Assembly: GCF_020524905.1 (NCBI RefSeq)
Contig: NZ_JAIVKI010000010.1
Coordinates: 62,001-126,000, forward strand
Length of the DNA: 64,000 bases
Origin: Microbulbifer variabilis
GTDB lineage: Bacteria > Pseudomonadota > Gammaproteobacteria > Pseudomonadales > Cellvibrionaceae
Direction: 5' to 3'
Below the pieces are notes generated by a model, which saw nothing but the letters and a program-made list of their open reading frames with translations, was not told where the DNA came from and searched no databases. This document shows, piece by piece, positions 28,916 through 38,378 of this stretch. Position 1 is the stretch's first letter. Each line of letters begins with the position of its first letter. The position numbers were made by a program, and so were the translations under genes.

Positions 28916-31159
28916 TTAGAAAGTGTAACGTGCCTCAGCAGTCACGTAGCGACGCTCGCCGTAGAAGCATTCAATTCTGCTTGTGCAGGATGTTGTATGA
29001 ACTTCATCTGTTAAATTCTTCACGTTCAATTGAAGCTTCCAGTTCTCCAAGGTATACCCAATAGTCGCATCGTAAAGGGTATACGAGGGATTCTCACTTG
29101 GAAATTCTGACAAAGCAGTGTCTACATAAGCCATATAAAGAGGGTTACTTGCCACTACTGGATGAAGCAATAATGTTTCTCGGGAAACATTAAAGTTTGT
29201 CTGGCTTGCACCAACGTATCTTGCCCCTACACCAGCACTTAAACCAGACACCCACTCACTGAAATCATAATTAGCCCAAATAGAAGCTTGCTCACTGGGT
29301 ACTGCATCAATTTCAGTTCCAACTTCGAATGGGGTACTACTCTCAGTTACCTCACTGTCTGTTGTGGAATAGTTTGCAACTAAAGTGAGTGCGCCCCATT
29401 GGCCAGTTGCTTCAAGTTCAACGCCTTCAATAACCGTTTCACCAGTTTGCTCTTGGATTCCTCCAATTCTTTTGGTGAGGCGGTTTTTCTGCTCAATCTC
29501 AAATACAGATGCAGTCAGAAGAAGATTAGCGCCCTCAGGTTGAAACTTTAATCCAGCCTCTACTTGCTCACCCAAGACAGGCTTGAAAGCACGGCCAAGC
29601 CCATCTGGATCAGCAACAATTGGTTGAAATGACTCAGAGTAACTCAAGTAAGGAGAAAGCCCATTATCAAAGGCGTACATTAAGCCAAAACGCGTAGTGA
29701 CTTCTCTCTCTTTGTGTTTTGACTTATCTATTTTAGGGTCATTGCTCTGAACTCTAGAAGATGTCCTATCTTCACGCAGACCCGCATTAAAGATAAAGTT
29801 CTCAAAAGTAATCTGATCTTGAACGTAAAAACCTACTTGGTCAGTATTCGTATCAGATATATCTCTTGGGAGATCAGCCAATCCTTCTGGAACATTTCCA
29901 TAAGTCGGATTATAGATGTCTATATAACCACCCAAACCAGGGGCCTTCAAAATACTATTATCAATTTCAGCATCTTGACTATCCAAACCGATTGAAACGT
30001 TATGCCCAAAGGGACCAGTTAAAAACTCACCAGAAAGGCGAAGATCCATAATTAATAGATCGCTATCAGCATCCTTCATATATGCTGTTCTAGGTGCCCA
30101 GCGAACATTCTTATCGATTCGGGATAAAAGACCCTCAACACTACTGTAATCGGGATACATTGAGTTGTAATCAACCTCACCTTTAGAGTAGCGTATCCCG
30201 GCATTAATACCCCAACTATCACTGAAGCGGTGATCTACCCACAAGCTATAAGATGTTTGCTCTGTATCGTATTTATCCCAACCTGGCTCACTCAAAAATA
30301 CATCTGTAGGAATTTGCCCATTTTCATTATCAACCAACGTACCTCCAACAGGTAAGAAAGCTGTTGTTGAGCCAGTATCGTCTTTTTGATAAGTCGCAAG
30401 CAGAGTGATTTCTGTATCGGTACTTGGACGCCATGAGATAGAGGGCATAAACAGGTTGCTGTTATCATCAACATGATCAACCTGAGCATCGGCATCGCGC
30501 GCGTAACCCACTACACGATAGAGCCATTCGCCATCACTATCCAAGGCTCCAGTTACATCGCCCGCGACTACCTTACGATCATAGTCACCGCCCTGCACCA
30601 TTAACTCACCGCCAAACTCCTCTTTGGGGCGCTTAGAAACCAGGTTGACAATACCACCAGTAGAGCCCTGTCCATAAAGGACCGAAGAGGGCCCCTTAAG
30701 AATTTCTACTCGCTCGAAGGAATAAAGGTTTGCTCGAGAGCTGGTGTAACTACCAAAAATTGTCTGTAAGCCATCCACAAACATGATTGGTTCAACTGCA
30801 CGAACGGTGGACCAGTCACCGCGAGAATCCACTCCAAATCGACCACCATTCACACCAGCAGAATACTGAAGAATATCCTGCACAGACTTAGAGCCGGTAA
30901 CATCAAAAAAGTCTTTATCGCGCAGAGAGATTGAGAACGGCGTCTCGTCTACCGGGATATCCAACTTACCAATAGAGGTCTGGCGATCCAGGTTGAGCTC
31001 GCCAGTTACGTTAACCTCTTCAAGAACTTCATTTTTATCTTCGGCAGCAAAAGCTGCAGAGCTGCCTGCGGCAACAGCCAGCGCCAGCAGAGAACGGCTA
31101 AGGCCGGAGATAACAGGAGAGGAGTTTTGACGTAAACCTTGGAAACGAGCGGTGCCCAT
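28916..31159 (-). CDS. TonB-dependent siderophore receptor
   Basis: 747 residues. Outer-membrane gated porin that imports ferric siderophores using TonB energy. After a basic leader and hydrophobic signal (SRSLLALAVAAGSSAAFA, cut before AEDK) comes a plug domain with IDIPVDETPFSISL-type segments, GVNGGRFGVDSRGDW, FERVEILKGPSSVLYGQGS and TGGIVNLVSKRP. A 22-strand barrel follows and ends with the typical aromatic YVTAEARYTF. The TonB box is probably in the EVLEEVNVTGEL stretch. A Fur-like site (31234-31252) lies about 75 bases upstream. The cargo is not visible. Confidence 0.93.
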   Translation of the reverse strand: MGTARFQGLRQNSSPVISGLSRSLLALAVAAGSSAAFAAEDKNEVLEEVNVTGELNLDRQTSIGKLDIPVDETPFSISLRDKDFFDVTGSKSVQDILQYSAGVNGGRFGVDSRGDWSTVRAVEPIMFVDGLQTIFGSYTSSRANLYSFERVEILKGPSSVLYGQGSTGGIVNLVSKRPKEEFGGELMVQGGDYDRKVVAGDVTGALDSDGEWLYRVVGYARDADAQVDHVDDNSNLFMPSISWRPSTDTEITLLATYQKDDTGSTTAFLPVGGTLVDNENGQIPTDVFLSEPGWDKYDTEQTSYSLWVDHRFSDSWGINAGIRYSKGEVDYNSMYPDYSSVEGLLSRIDKNVRWAPRTAYMKDADSDLLIMDLRLSGEFLTGPFGHNVSIGLDSQDAEIDNSILKAPGLGGYIDIYNPTYGNVPEGLADLPRDISDTNTDQVGFYVQDQITFENFIFNAGLREDRTSSRVQSNDPKIDKSKHKEREVTTRFGLMYAFDNGLSPYLSYSESFQPIVADPDGLGRAFKPVLGEQVEAGLKFQPEGANLLLTASVFEIEQKNRLTKRIGGIQEQTGETVIEGVELEATGQWGALTLVANYSTTDSEVTESSTPFEVGTEIDAVPSEQASIWANYDFSEWVSGLSAGVGARYVGASQTNFNVSRETLLLHPVVASNPLYMAYVDTALSEFPSENPSYTLYDATIGYTLENWKLQLNVKNLTDEVHTTSCTSRIECFYGERRYVTAEARYTF

Positions 31160-31597
31160 GGGGATCCCTCAACAATCATTGGAAGTTTTTGTTGTCACAG
31201 CAACCGCTGCCAACATTTAATGACGCGGATCTTAATAGTAATCGTTATCACTTACAACATTATTAGAACATTTTTTTACTAATGCAACTCAGCAAATAGC
31301 CAAGGGCATGTAAACAAGCAGCCCCAAATCCCGGGTAGAAACTTAACTGACGCCCAAAAAAAGATAAGTTGAGAGTCTTAAACACGACGGAGCTGATTTA
31401 TACAGCCAATTTGTAAGAGCAGAAATTAGTCAATATTTTTATATTTTGGCGGGAGCTAGTAGAGCGAGCTGGAAGGTGTTCGGTTAATTTTCAACCGCAG
31501 CTGAGGGGGGATATGAGGCACCCTGAATTGGGGCGCCTATTATAGAGGGTTATTTTGGCTCCAAAGCGGGTAAATTCACTCTGGGGTCAACCACTCA
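31160..31597. other. intergenic region with promoter of the TonB receptor
   Basis: About 440 AT-rich bases between AbgT (which ends at 31598) and the receptor start. The Fur-like site at 31234-31252 is the only clear signal; no supported gene. Confidence 0.6.
31234..31252. promoter_or_regulatory. candidate Fur box
   Basis: AATAGTAATCGTTATCACT resembles the palindromic Fur consensus (GATAATGATAATCATTATC); its complement contains AGTGATAACGATTACTATT. It sits upstream of a TonB siderophore receptor, a classical Fur target. The match is imperfect. Confidence 0.7.
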
Positions 31598-33172
31598 TTA
31601 AGGTGTCGGATAGGTATAGCTAGCCTGCAACCCCAGAGGCATACCCAGGTTCCAGTAAAGAACAAGGAACAGGGTCCAGCAGATCAGGAATACCACCGAG
31701 TAAGGCAACATGATAGATACCAGAGTGCCAATACCCGTACTTTTCACGTAGCGCTGACAATAGACAACCACCAACGGGAAGTAAGGCATCAATGGAGTAA
31801 TAATATTTGTAGAGGAATCTCCAACCCGATAGGCCGCCTGGGTCAGGTCCGGGGAAAAGCCGATCTGCATCAACATGGGTACAAAGATTGGCGAGAGCAG
31901 CGCCCACTTGGCTGAGGCAGATCCAACAAACAGGTTGATAAACGCCACCAGAACAATAATCCCCATCAGGGTGATCGGGCCCGGCAGGTCCATAGACGCC
32001 AGCAAGCTACCCCCCTCTACTGACAACAAAGTGCCAAGGCCGGAGCGGGCAAACTCGGAAATAAACAGCGCACAGAAAAAAGCCATTACGATGTAATACG
32101 CCATGGAACCCATGGTCTTGGACATCGCATCGATTACGTCCTTACTCTTTTTAAAGGTCCCTGCAGCATATCCAAACACCACGCCGGGAATAATAAACAG
32201 CAGGAAGATCAGCGGCACAATAGACTTCATCACCGGTGCAGCAAAGGAGGCAAGCTGCCCCTGGGAATCGCGCAGTGCGGAAGTCTCCGGCAACATCCAG
32301 GCGATAAGGCCGACGATACCGGCGACCATTACGGTAACCGCCAGGTACATGGCCTTTTTCTCACGAACGCCCAGCTCCTGCATTACCGGCATCTCTTCTT
32401 TGTCACCATCAATGGCAACGTTTTTTAGGCGGGGCTCGATCACCTTGTCGGTCAGCCACCAACCCAACAAGGTCACCACCAGACAAGAGGCCGAAGTGAA
32501 GAACCAGTTGTTAAGCGGATTGACCTGAATATCCGGATCAACAATCTGTGCTGCAGTTTGAGTAAAGCCCTGCAGCAAGGGGTCAATCGCGGAAGGCACA
32601 AAGTTTGCTGAGAAACCGCCAGATACACCGGCAAAGGCGGCGGCAATACCTGCTAGTGGGTGACGACCGGCTGCATAGAAAATCACACCTCCCAAGGGAA
32701 TCACAAGTACATAGCCGGCATCCACGGCGGTGTGACTGACAACCGCCACTAGAATCAACATGGGGGTAAGCAGCATCTGTGGCGTTACTGCCAATAACTT
32801 TTTCAACACCGCGTTGATAAAGCCACTCTGTTCCGCGACACCCACACCCAACATAGCCACTAATACTACGCCGAGAGGTGCAAATCCGGTAAAGGTTGTC
32901 ACCATGCTGGAGAGGAAGCGGGCGAGCTCACTACTGGAAAGAAGATTGGTTACTTGGATTGCCTCACCCGTGGCTGGATGCAAAGTATTGAAACTCACAC
33001 CAGATAGCAGCCAGGATAAAACCCAGATAGCCACCATTAATACCAGGAAAAGCACTGCGGGATCGGGCAGTTTATTTCCTACCACCTCAATAAAATTCAG
33101 TGCCCGGTTGATCCAACCATTTTTGTTATTGGCATCATCGCCCCCGGTTGGACTTGCTTGAACGTTTTCCAT
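31598..33172 (-). CDS. AbgT-family transporter (p-aminobenzoyl-glutamate or drug efflux type)
   Basis: 524 residues with about eleven hydrophobic segments. AbgT members are inner-membrane transporters; some import p-aminobenzoyl-glutamate, others (MtrF, YdaH) export sulfonamides. Family marks visible are HTAVDAGYVLVIPLGG, FAGVSGGFSANFVPSAIDPLLQG, and the C-terminal RVGDSSTNIITPLMPYFPLV. A conserved-type GSASAKWALLSPIFVPML stretch lies near the end. There is no AbgA/AbgB hydrolase gene nearby, so a catabolic role is not supported. It has a short upstream region and lies 93 bases downstream of trpS; readthrough is possible. Confidence 0.93.
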   Translation of the reverse strand: MENVQASPTGGDDANNKNGWINRALNFIEVVGNKLPDPAVLFLVLMVAIWVLSWLLSGVSFNTLHPATGEAIQVTNLLSSSELARFLSSMVTTFTGFAPLGVVLVAMLGVGVAEQSGFINAVLKKLLAVTPQMLLTPMLILVAVVSHTAVDAGYVLVIPLGGVIFYAAGRHPLAGIAAAFAGVSGGFSANFVPSAIDPLLQGFTQTAAQIVDPDIQVNPLNNWFFTSASCLVVTLLGWWLTDKVIEPRLKNVAIDGDKEEMPVMQELGVREKKAMYLAVTVMVAGIVGLIAWMLPETSALRDSQGQLASFAAPVMKSIVPLIFLLFIIPGVVFGYAAGTFKKSKDVIDAMSKTMGSMAYYIVMAFFCALFISEFARSGLGTLLSVEGGSLLASMDLPGPITLMGIIVLVAFINLFVGSASAKWALLSPIFVPMLMQIGFSPDLTQAAYRVGDSSTNIITPLMPYFPLVVVYCQRYVKSTGIGTLVSIMLPYSVVFLICWTLFLVLYWNLGMPLGLQASYTYPTP

Positions 33173-33265
33173 ATCGAAACCCCGTATTTTTGTTATTTTT
33201 CATTAGAGGTAAATGCGTGGGAAGAACTGCTAAGCAGCACCTTCCCACATTGTAAAAAATAGTTA

Positions 33266-34273
33266 CTAGCGGATCTTGCGAATCCCTACCGCGTGGCGCA
33301 ATTTCTCGATAAATGGCGCCGAATAGGCGCGAGCCTTGGCTGCACCCTTCTCCAACTCCTCTTCAATTTGAGAGGGATTCTCTAGCAGTGTGTTGTAGCG
33401 TTCACGCGCCTCACCAATCTGACCATTGATGAGTTCAAATAGCTGTTTCTTGGCCTCACCCCAGGCAATACCCTCTTCGAATGCCTTGCGCATTTCCGCA
33501 GTTTGTTCTTGGGTAGCAAAAGCCTGCCAGATTTGAAAAACCGTTGAGGTGTCCGGATCTTTAGGCTCGCCGGGCTCCAAGAGGTTGGTCTTGATCTTGT
33601 TAATATGCTTTTTCAGCTTTTTCTCTGGCAGGAATAAGGGGATGGTATTGCCATAGCTCTTACTCATTTTACGGCCATCCAACCCCTGCAATACCGCCAC
33701 GTGATCATCGACTACCGCCTCAGGAAGGGCAAAATGCTCGCCATAGTGATGATTAAAGCGCTGTGCAATATCGCGGGCCATCTCGATATGCTGGACCTGA
33801 TCCTTACCCACCGGCACCTTGTTGGCATTGAACATGAGGATGTCGGCAGCCATCAGAATCGGGTAGCTATAAAGTCCCATGGTGACGCCGAAATCAGAAT
33901 CCTCACCATCTGCGCGATTGGCATCCACAGCGGCCTTGTAGGCGTGGGCACGATTCATCAAGCCCTTGCCGGTCATACAGGTAAGCAGCCAGGTCAACTC
34001 GGGGATCTCATGGATATCGGATTGGCGGTAGAACACCACATTGTCAGTGTTGAGGCCCAGGGCCAGCCAGGTTGCAGCAATCTCCAGGGTGGATTGATGA
34101 ACCTGCTCCGGGTCCTGGCACTTGATCAACGCGTGGTAATCCGCCAGGAAATAAAAAGACTGGTTGTTTTCATCCTGGCTTGCCGCGATAGCCGGGCGGA
34201 TCGCACCAACATAGTTACCCAGGTGTGGAGTACCGGTGGTCGTGATACCGGTCAATACGCGCTGTTTGCTCAT
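33266..34273 (-). CDS. trpS: tryptophan--tRNA ligase
   Basis: 335 residues from the ATG at 34273, which has AAGGA at the right distance; an upstream ATG at 34306 adds 11 residues with no family match. It charges tRNA-Trp. The HIGH-type motif is [13 protein letters not shown], the [19 protein letters not shown] stretch is the tRNA/ATP-site segment of TrpRS, and the KMSKS loop is [10 protein letters not shown]. There is no sign of a trp-linked operon; the flanking genes are a transporter and an AraC-type regulator. Confidence 0.95.
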   Translation of the reverse strand: MSKQRVLTGITTTGTPHLGNYVGAIRPAIAASQDENNQSFYFLADYHALIKCQDPEQVHQSTLEIAATWLALGLNTDNVVFYRQSDIHEIPELTWLLTCMTGKGLMNRAHAYKAAVDANRADGEDSDFGVTMGLYSYPILMAADILMFNANKVPVGKDQVQHIEMARDIAQRFNHHYGEHFALPEAVVDDHVAVLQGLDGRKMSKSYGNTIPLFLPEKKLKKHINKIKTNLLEPGEPKDPDTSTVFQIWQAFATQEQTAEMRKAFEEGIAWGEAKKQLFELINGQIGEARERYNTLLENPSQIEEELEKGAAKARAYSAPFIEKLRHAVGIRKIR

Positions 34274-34345
34274 AAATCCTTCGTTTTCCGTACTGAGTTC
34301 AGGCAATAAAGGAAGAATAATAACCTGTTCGCGTCTGGGGTTGTA

Positions 34346-35404
34346 TCAGCCAGGGGCATCCACTTCCAGGCCTTTGCCTACCCTTCCTGCGATCCGCCTG
34401 GCTCTATTGCTAACAGCAGAAGAGCCAGCTACACCAGAAAACTGCCTCCGATATTGACTGGGAGAAATCCCAAAGATTCTGCGAAAGTGGTGGCGCAGAG
34501 TAGTGCTACTTTCAAAACCGGCCATTTGAGCGGCCCCGTCGACCGTTAACTCGCCAGATTCCAGTGATTTCTGTACCAGCCGCAAACGCTGCTGGATCAA
34601 CCACTCCTTTGGTGAAGCTCCCATTGAGTGGCGAAACTTTCGATCAAAACTGCGGCGGGAAAGGTGCGCCTGGGTGGCCCAGTCATCCACCGTAAATGAG
34701 CCCTGCAGATTGGCCAGAGCCCAATCTAGCGCACTGGCGAAATAATCCGGTCGCTTGGCAACTGGAGTCTCAATAAATTGAGACTGTCCCCCCTGCCGGT
34801 GAGGGGCCATCACCAGCCGCCTGGCTATTGCGTTAGCCAGTTCAAACCCATAGGTGCGCCGTAGAAACTCGATACCGAGATCAATAGCCGCGGAACTGCC
34901 GGCGGCACAAGCCAATTGATCATGCCAAACGTAGAGCACATCGCCCACATACTCCACATCCGGGAAACGCTGACGAAAAGACTCCGCAAAGCGCCAGTGA
35001 GTTGTGGCCTTCCTACCCGCCAGCAGGCCGAGCTCCGCTGGAAGAAAAGCACCGGAACAAAAGGTCAGGATTTGGCGCCCAGCCGCGGCAAACTCCGTAA
35101 CCGCTTGGTGAACACGCGCCACATAGGCATCTCTCGGGAGCCGCTCTGTTGGCCAATTAGGAATCACAAGCAGATCATATCCCATCAGTCTCTCTATCTG
35201 ACGACACTGCAATGAAAGCCCCCCGCTAGCCGCAGGAACAGTCTTTGCAAAGGTAACAACCTCGCCACTATAGAGCCCTTCTGTCTCAGGACGGCTCAGA
35301 CAGAACAGTTCTGTAGCACACCCCAATTCAAACAGTGCAACCTGGCTGTGCGCCAATATGGCTACACGCATAGCTTCCTGCTTTGCTGTCATATTGTTAT
35401 CCAA
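34346..35404 (-). CDS. GlxA-family AraC-type regulator with DJ-1/PfpI domain
   Basis: 352 residues (an ATG eleven codons in is an alternative start). The N-terminal ~190 residues form a DJ-1/PfpI-like domain: MRVAILAHSQVALFELGCATE, then LTFCSGAFLPAELGLLAGRKATTHW, with Cys in the nucleophile-elbow position. The C-terminal AraC DNA-binding part has WATQAHLSRRSFDRKFRHSM and MAGFESSTTLRHHFRRIFGISPSQYRR. GlxA-type regulators respond to small metabolites, such as betaine or arginine derivatives in Pseudomonas. The divergent GST gene starts 210 bases away and is a possible target. Confidence 0.9.
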   Translation of the reverse strand: MDNNMTAKQEAMRVAILAHSQVALFELGCATELFCLSRPETEGLYSGEVVTFAKTVPAASGGLSLQCRQIERLMGYDLLVIPNWPTERLPRDAYVARVHQAVTEFAAAGRQILTFCSGAFLPAELGLLAGRKATTHWRFAESFRQRFPDVEYVGDVLYVWHDQLACAAGSSAAIDLGIEFLRRTYGFELANAIARRLVMAPHRQGGQSQFIETPVAKRPDYFASALDWALANLQGSFTVDDWATQAHLSRRSFDRKFRHSMGASPKEWLIQQRLRLVQKSLESGELTVDGAAQMAGFESSTTLRHHFRRIFGISPSQYRRQFSGVAGSSAVSNRARRIAGRVGKGLEVDAPG

Positions 35405-35613
35405 TCATACCGCTATCGAGCTAACGCAAAGAATAGTGTGAATGGCGTAAAGTTAGCGCTTATTGGCTTTCAAGCCAATCGCTATTGATAACAATTGCGA
35501 GCAAACTATTCTTCAAGCAGTGAAACTGGAGGGATATTCTCAGAGAGGTATCGAATCTAAACCCGCTGATCTTTTAAGCCTTCAGCACCGGAAAATACGC
35601 ATAGAGGAAGCTT

Positions 35614-36294
35614 ATGTATCAATTATTTATTGGAAATAAAAACTATTCTTCCTGGTCTCTCAGGCCCTGGTTATTGATGCACCACCTGGAAATACCATTT
35701 AATGAAAGGCTGGTTACTTTTGAGGAAGGAGGAAGCTGGGAAAAATTTCACAGCTTCTCTCCAAGCGGACAGGTACCCTGCCTGAAAACGGAAGAAACCA
35801 CGATTTGGGACTCCTTGGCGATTACCGAATATATCGCTGAAGATTTCCCGCAAGTCTGGGCTACCGACCGAATAACCCGCGCCTGGTCTCGTAGTGCATC
35901 GGCAGAGATGCACTCTGGATTTTCCGCCCTTAGGAATATCTGCTCCATGAATTGTGGCCTAAAAGTCGAATTGAATGAAATCTCAGCTCCCCTGCAAAAA
36001 GATATTAATCGGATTGATGAGTTATGGACTGAAGGACTTCAGAAATTTGGAGGGCCTTTTCTTGCGGGGAAAGAATTCACCGCAGTCGACGCCTTTTTTG
36101 CTCCAGTTACAATAAGGGCAGAAAACTACCACCTACCTCTCAGCAAAGGCGCAAAGCAATATATTAAATTGATACACAGCCTACCCTCAATGCAAAAATG
36201 GATGGCCGATGCCATCGAAGAACCATGGAGAGAGGCAGCTCATGAGGAGGAGGCGCGGAACTTTGGTACGATATTAACAGATTTACGCCAATAG
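35614..36294 (+). CDS. glutathione S-transferase family protein
   Basis: 226 residues. An N-terminal thioredoxin-like domain (MYQLFIGNKNYSSWSLRPWL, with a SSW Ser motif as in zeta/theta-type enzymes) is followed by GQVPCLKTEE and DSLAITEYIAEDF, the cis-Pro and glutathione-binding turn. The all-helical C-terminal domain contains GPFLAGKEFTAVDAFFAPV. It probably conjugates or reduces small electrophiles with glutathione in the cytosol. AGAGGAAGC provides a good ribosome-binding site before the ATG. It is divergent from the GlxA-type regulator. Confidence 0.9.
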   Translation: MYQLFIGNKNYSSWSLRPWLLMHHLEIPFNERLVTFEEGGSWEKFHSFSPSGQVPCLKTEETTIWDSLAITEYIAEDFPQVWATDRITRAWSRSASAEMHSGFSALRNICSMNCGLKVELNEISAPLQKDINRIDELWTEGLQKFGGPFLAGKEFTAVDAFFAPVTIRAENYHLPLSKGAKQYIKLIHSLPSMQKWMADAIEEPWREAAHEEEARNFGTILTDLRQ

Positions 36295-36514
36295 TAAATT
36301 ACACCCACCCACTACACTAAAAACCTTCTGTTTTAATACAAAGTCACCAGCATTTAGCTTCTCAATTCAATCGCCGTTGAGACAACCCCGGTGCAGCAAA
36401 GTATAGCTGCACCGGCAAATACTCTATGGCAGAATAGCTCCAGTAAAAATAGCGCTTCAAAATTTCCGCTCAAATAAACTGAGACAGCATCTACGAACAC
36501 CCAAGGCAAGAAAG

Positions 36515-37234
36515 TTGCAAACCAAGCAAAAAACACCTTCAAACAATACACTTGGATTTATTACTGGCACCTTACCTATTAACGCCTTAACTTTTTCAGG
36601 TCTAATACTAGAATGCGAATTCAGCCAAGATAAATATCAAGACAGTCTGTTCACCACACTCGCTATCCATTTACCAGATGAAATTGCCAAGGCTCACAAA
36701 AAGCGTAAGGCCGAGTTTCTAGCCGGCAGATACTGTGCACAGCTAGCTCTCCAGCAATTTGGGCATATTGAGACACATGTGCCCATAGGCCCCAATCGAA
36801 GCCCTCAATGGCCAACAGATACACCAGGCTCTATTACTCACACCCATAATCTTGCTATTTGTGCACTCAATAATAAGCCCAAAGCTATTGGTATTGATTA
36901 CGAGCCCATAATATCCACAGAAACTGCGAGAGAAATAAAAGGCCTTATCATCAATCAAGCAGAGGAAACGTCTCTCATACAAACAGACTTACCATTTGAG
37001 CTATGGTTGACTATTGCTTTCTCCATAAAAGAGAGCTTATTTAAGGCCCTCTATCCCACAGTCAAGCAGCACTTCGATTTTCTCGATGCAGAAATCCAAA
37101 ACATCGACTGTAAAAATCAGATAATGACATTAACACTGAATCGTGATCTGTGCCCTGAAGCCAGGAAAGGGCAGCAGTTTTTTGGAACCTACAACTCTCA
37201 CAGAGAAGGGTTCATTACACTGCTTGAATGTTAG
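36515..37234 (+). CDS. 4'-phosphopantetheinyl transferase (EntD/Sfp superfamily)
   Basis: 239 residues, starting with TTG at 36515; the ribosome-binding site is weak. These enzymes move the phosphopantetheine arm from CoA to carrier domains of siderophore, polyketide or fatty-acid synthases. Evidence: RKAEFLAGRYCAQLALQQ, PQWP and SITHTHNLAICAL, which fit the EntD substrate region, then GIDYEP (Asp128, Glu130) and FSIKESLFKALYP (Glu173 and Lys). The first acidic motif is usually GIDxE, so it is intact. No carrier-protein, NRPS or PKS gene is in the window, so the target is unknown. It converges on the MaoC genes. Confidence 0.88.
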   Translation: MQTKQKTPSNNTLGFITGTLPINALTFSGLILECEFSQDKYQDSLFTTLAIHLPDEIAKAHKKRKAEFLAGRYCAQLALQQFGHIETHVPIGPNRSPQWPTDTPGSITHTHNLAICALNNKPKAIGIDYEPIISTETAREIKGLIINQAEETSLIQTDLPFELWLTIAFSIKESLFKALYPTVKQHFDFLDAEIQNIDCKNQIMTLTLNRDLCPEARKGQQFFGTYNSHREGFITLLEC

Positions 37235-37265
37235 AGGATTATGAAAATATTCCTGACTGAAAAAA

Positions 37266-37784
37266 TCAATATCCAGCTCTCTCATAAGGTCCGAGGTTTC
37301 TTCTATAGACCAATAGCTTTCTCTCAAAGGAACAGACACAAGCTCCATCTTGATTAAGAGCGTGAGAACTAATATGTAAAAGCCCCTGATCCGGGCGTGA
37401 CTTGGATTTTCGCTTACCTAGAATTTCTGATTCTAAATAAAGAGTATCTCCGGCGTAAACAGTTTTAACTTTACAATCTGTCATACTCAGATTGGCAACT
37501 ACTTTACCAAAGGTACGGGTTGTCAATGCCATTGCGCTCAATACAAAAGTCTCCGGCACTCTTACCCGGTCACCATAAACTCTTCGTGCATAACGCTGGT
37601 CTGAATATCCTGGGCTCAAATCGAAAGAGTGGCGCGCATAGTTTAAACAACTAGCTTCAGAAAAAGTATGGCCCGGACGGTGCTCAAATACTTGACCCAC
37701 TTCAAAGTCTTCAAAATCGACACCACAGGTTTCGATATAAGTATTTGGCTCAACTTCCCTTAAGAAATGTAAGGAATCCTTCAC
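37266..37784 (-). CDS. MaoC-like hotdog-fold protein lacking the expected catalytic His
   Basis: 172 residues, paralogous to the protein encoded upstream at 37810-38337: FEDFEVGQVFEHRPGHTFSE matches FEDFKVGQIFRHRPGVTISQ. The family hydrates 2-enoyl-CoA or branched dicarboxylyl-CoA with an Asp/His pair. The partner has FDAHYAEQ at that position, but here it reads LSPGYSDQ, so the His has become Gly. Later blocks align well (VYAGDTLYLESEILGKR against VFGGDTLYVETEVLFVG). It may be a non-catalytic subunit of a heteromer, as in other MaoC pairs. The gene overlaps nothing and lies 25 bases downstream of its paralogue. Confidence 0.8.
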   Translation of the reverse strand: MKDSLHFLREVEPNTYIETCGVDFEDFEVGQVFEHRPGHTFSEASCLNYARHSFDLSPGYSDQRYARRVYGDRVRVPETFVLSAMALTTRTFGKVVANLSMTDCKVKTVYAGDTLYLESEILGKRKSKSRPDQGLLHISSHALNQDGACVCSFERKLLVYRRNLGPYERAGY

Positions 37785-37809
37785 AGACCACTCCTTCTTG
37801 CAACAGAAG

Positions 37810-38337
37810 TTAATAGTTTTTTGCCGAAAAGGGCAGATGATCCCGCTTGTAAATCAGCATACTACATCGCATCTCACAGGTTTTTTTCTGGTTTTGATTG
37901 AAGCTGCGAAGTGAAACTTCAATCAAACCAGATTCTGAATCCTTCAGATTTGCACCAACAAACAGCACTTCAGTCTCAACATACAGGGTATCTCCGCCAA
38001 ACACCGGCGCCAACATGTCTATACAGCTCCACTCCACTATACGCTTACGGCGATAATACGTTTTCCAGGTCAATCCCATTAAACGTTGAATAATCAAGGT
38101 GGTATCAACAAGAGGGCGTTTAAATTCTGTCTGCTCGGCGTAATGAGCATCAAAATGGATCATCGCCTGATTAAAGGTATTAATACACTCTTCGACATTA
38201 TCCTGTTGACTAATTGTTACACCTGGTCGATGACGAAAAATCTGCCCCACCTTAAAATCCTCGAAATCCAATCCATAACGCTCCCGGTAGCGATTATTGC
38301 CAAGCTGAATGTAAGCGGGAAAACGAAACCGATCCAT
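37810..38337 (-). CDS. MaoC-like acyl-CoA hydratase
   Basis: 175 residues with the hotdog fold of MaoC hydratases. The N-terminal FEDFKVGQIFRHRPGVTISQ is close to mesaconyl-/itaconyl-CoA hydratases, and IHFDAHYAEQ supplies the catalytic Asp-x-His. Later FGGDTLYVETEVLFVG and EMRCSMLIYKRD complete the fold. Next to a CitE-like lyase, hydration of a C5 dicarboxylyl-CoA followed by cleavage is a reasonable inference, as in itaconate degradation (Ich plus Ccl in Pseudomonas aeruginosa). The matching CoA-transferase is not seen here. Confidence 0.82.
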   Translation of the reverse strand: MDRFRFPAYIQLGNNRYRERYGLDFEDFKVGQIFRHRPGVTISQQDNVEECINTFNQAMIHFDAHYAEQTEFKRPLVDTTLIIQRLMGLTWKTYYRRKRIVEWSCIDMLAPVFGGDTLYVETEVLFVGANLKDSESGLIEVSLRSFNQNQKKTCEMRCSMLIYKRDHLPFSAKNY

Positions 38338-38378
38338 AGAATCCTCTTGAGGTATTTATACAATCAGGCACACAAAAA

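Noticed and set aside
36354..36551. 65-codon hydrophobic minus-strand frame overlapping the phosphopantetheinyl transferase start
   Set aside because: Starts with GTG without a ribosome-binding site; membrane-like composition alone is not enough.
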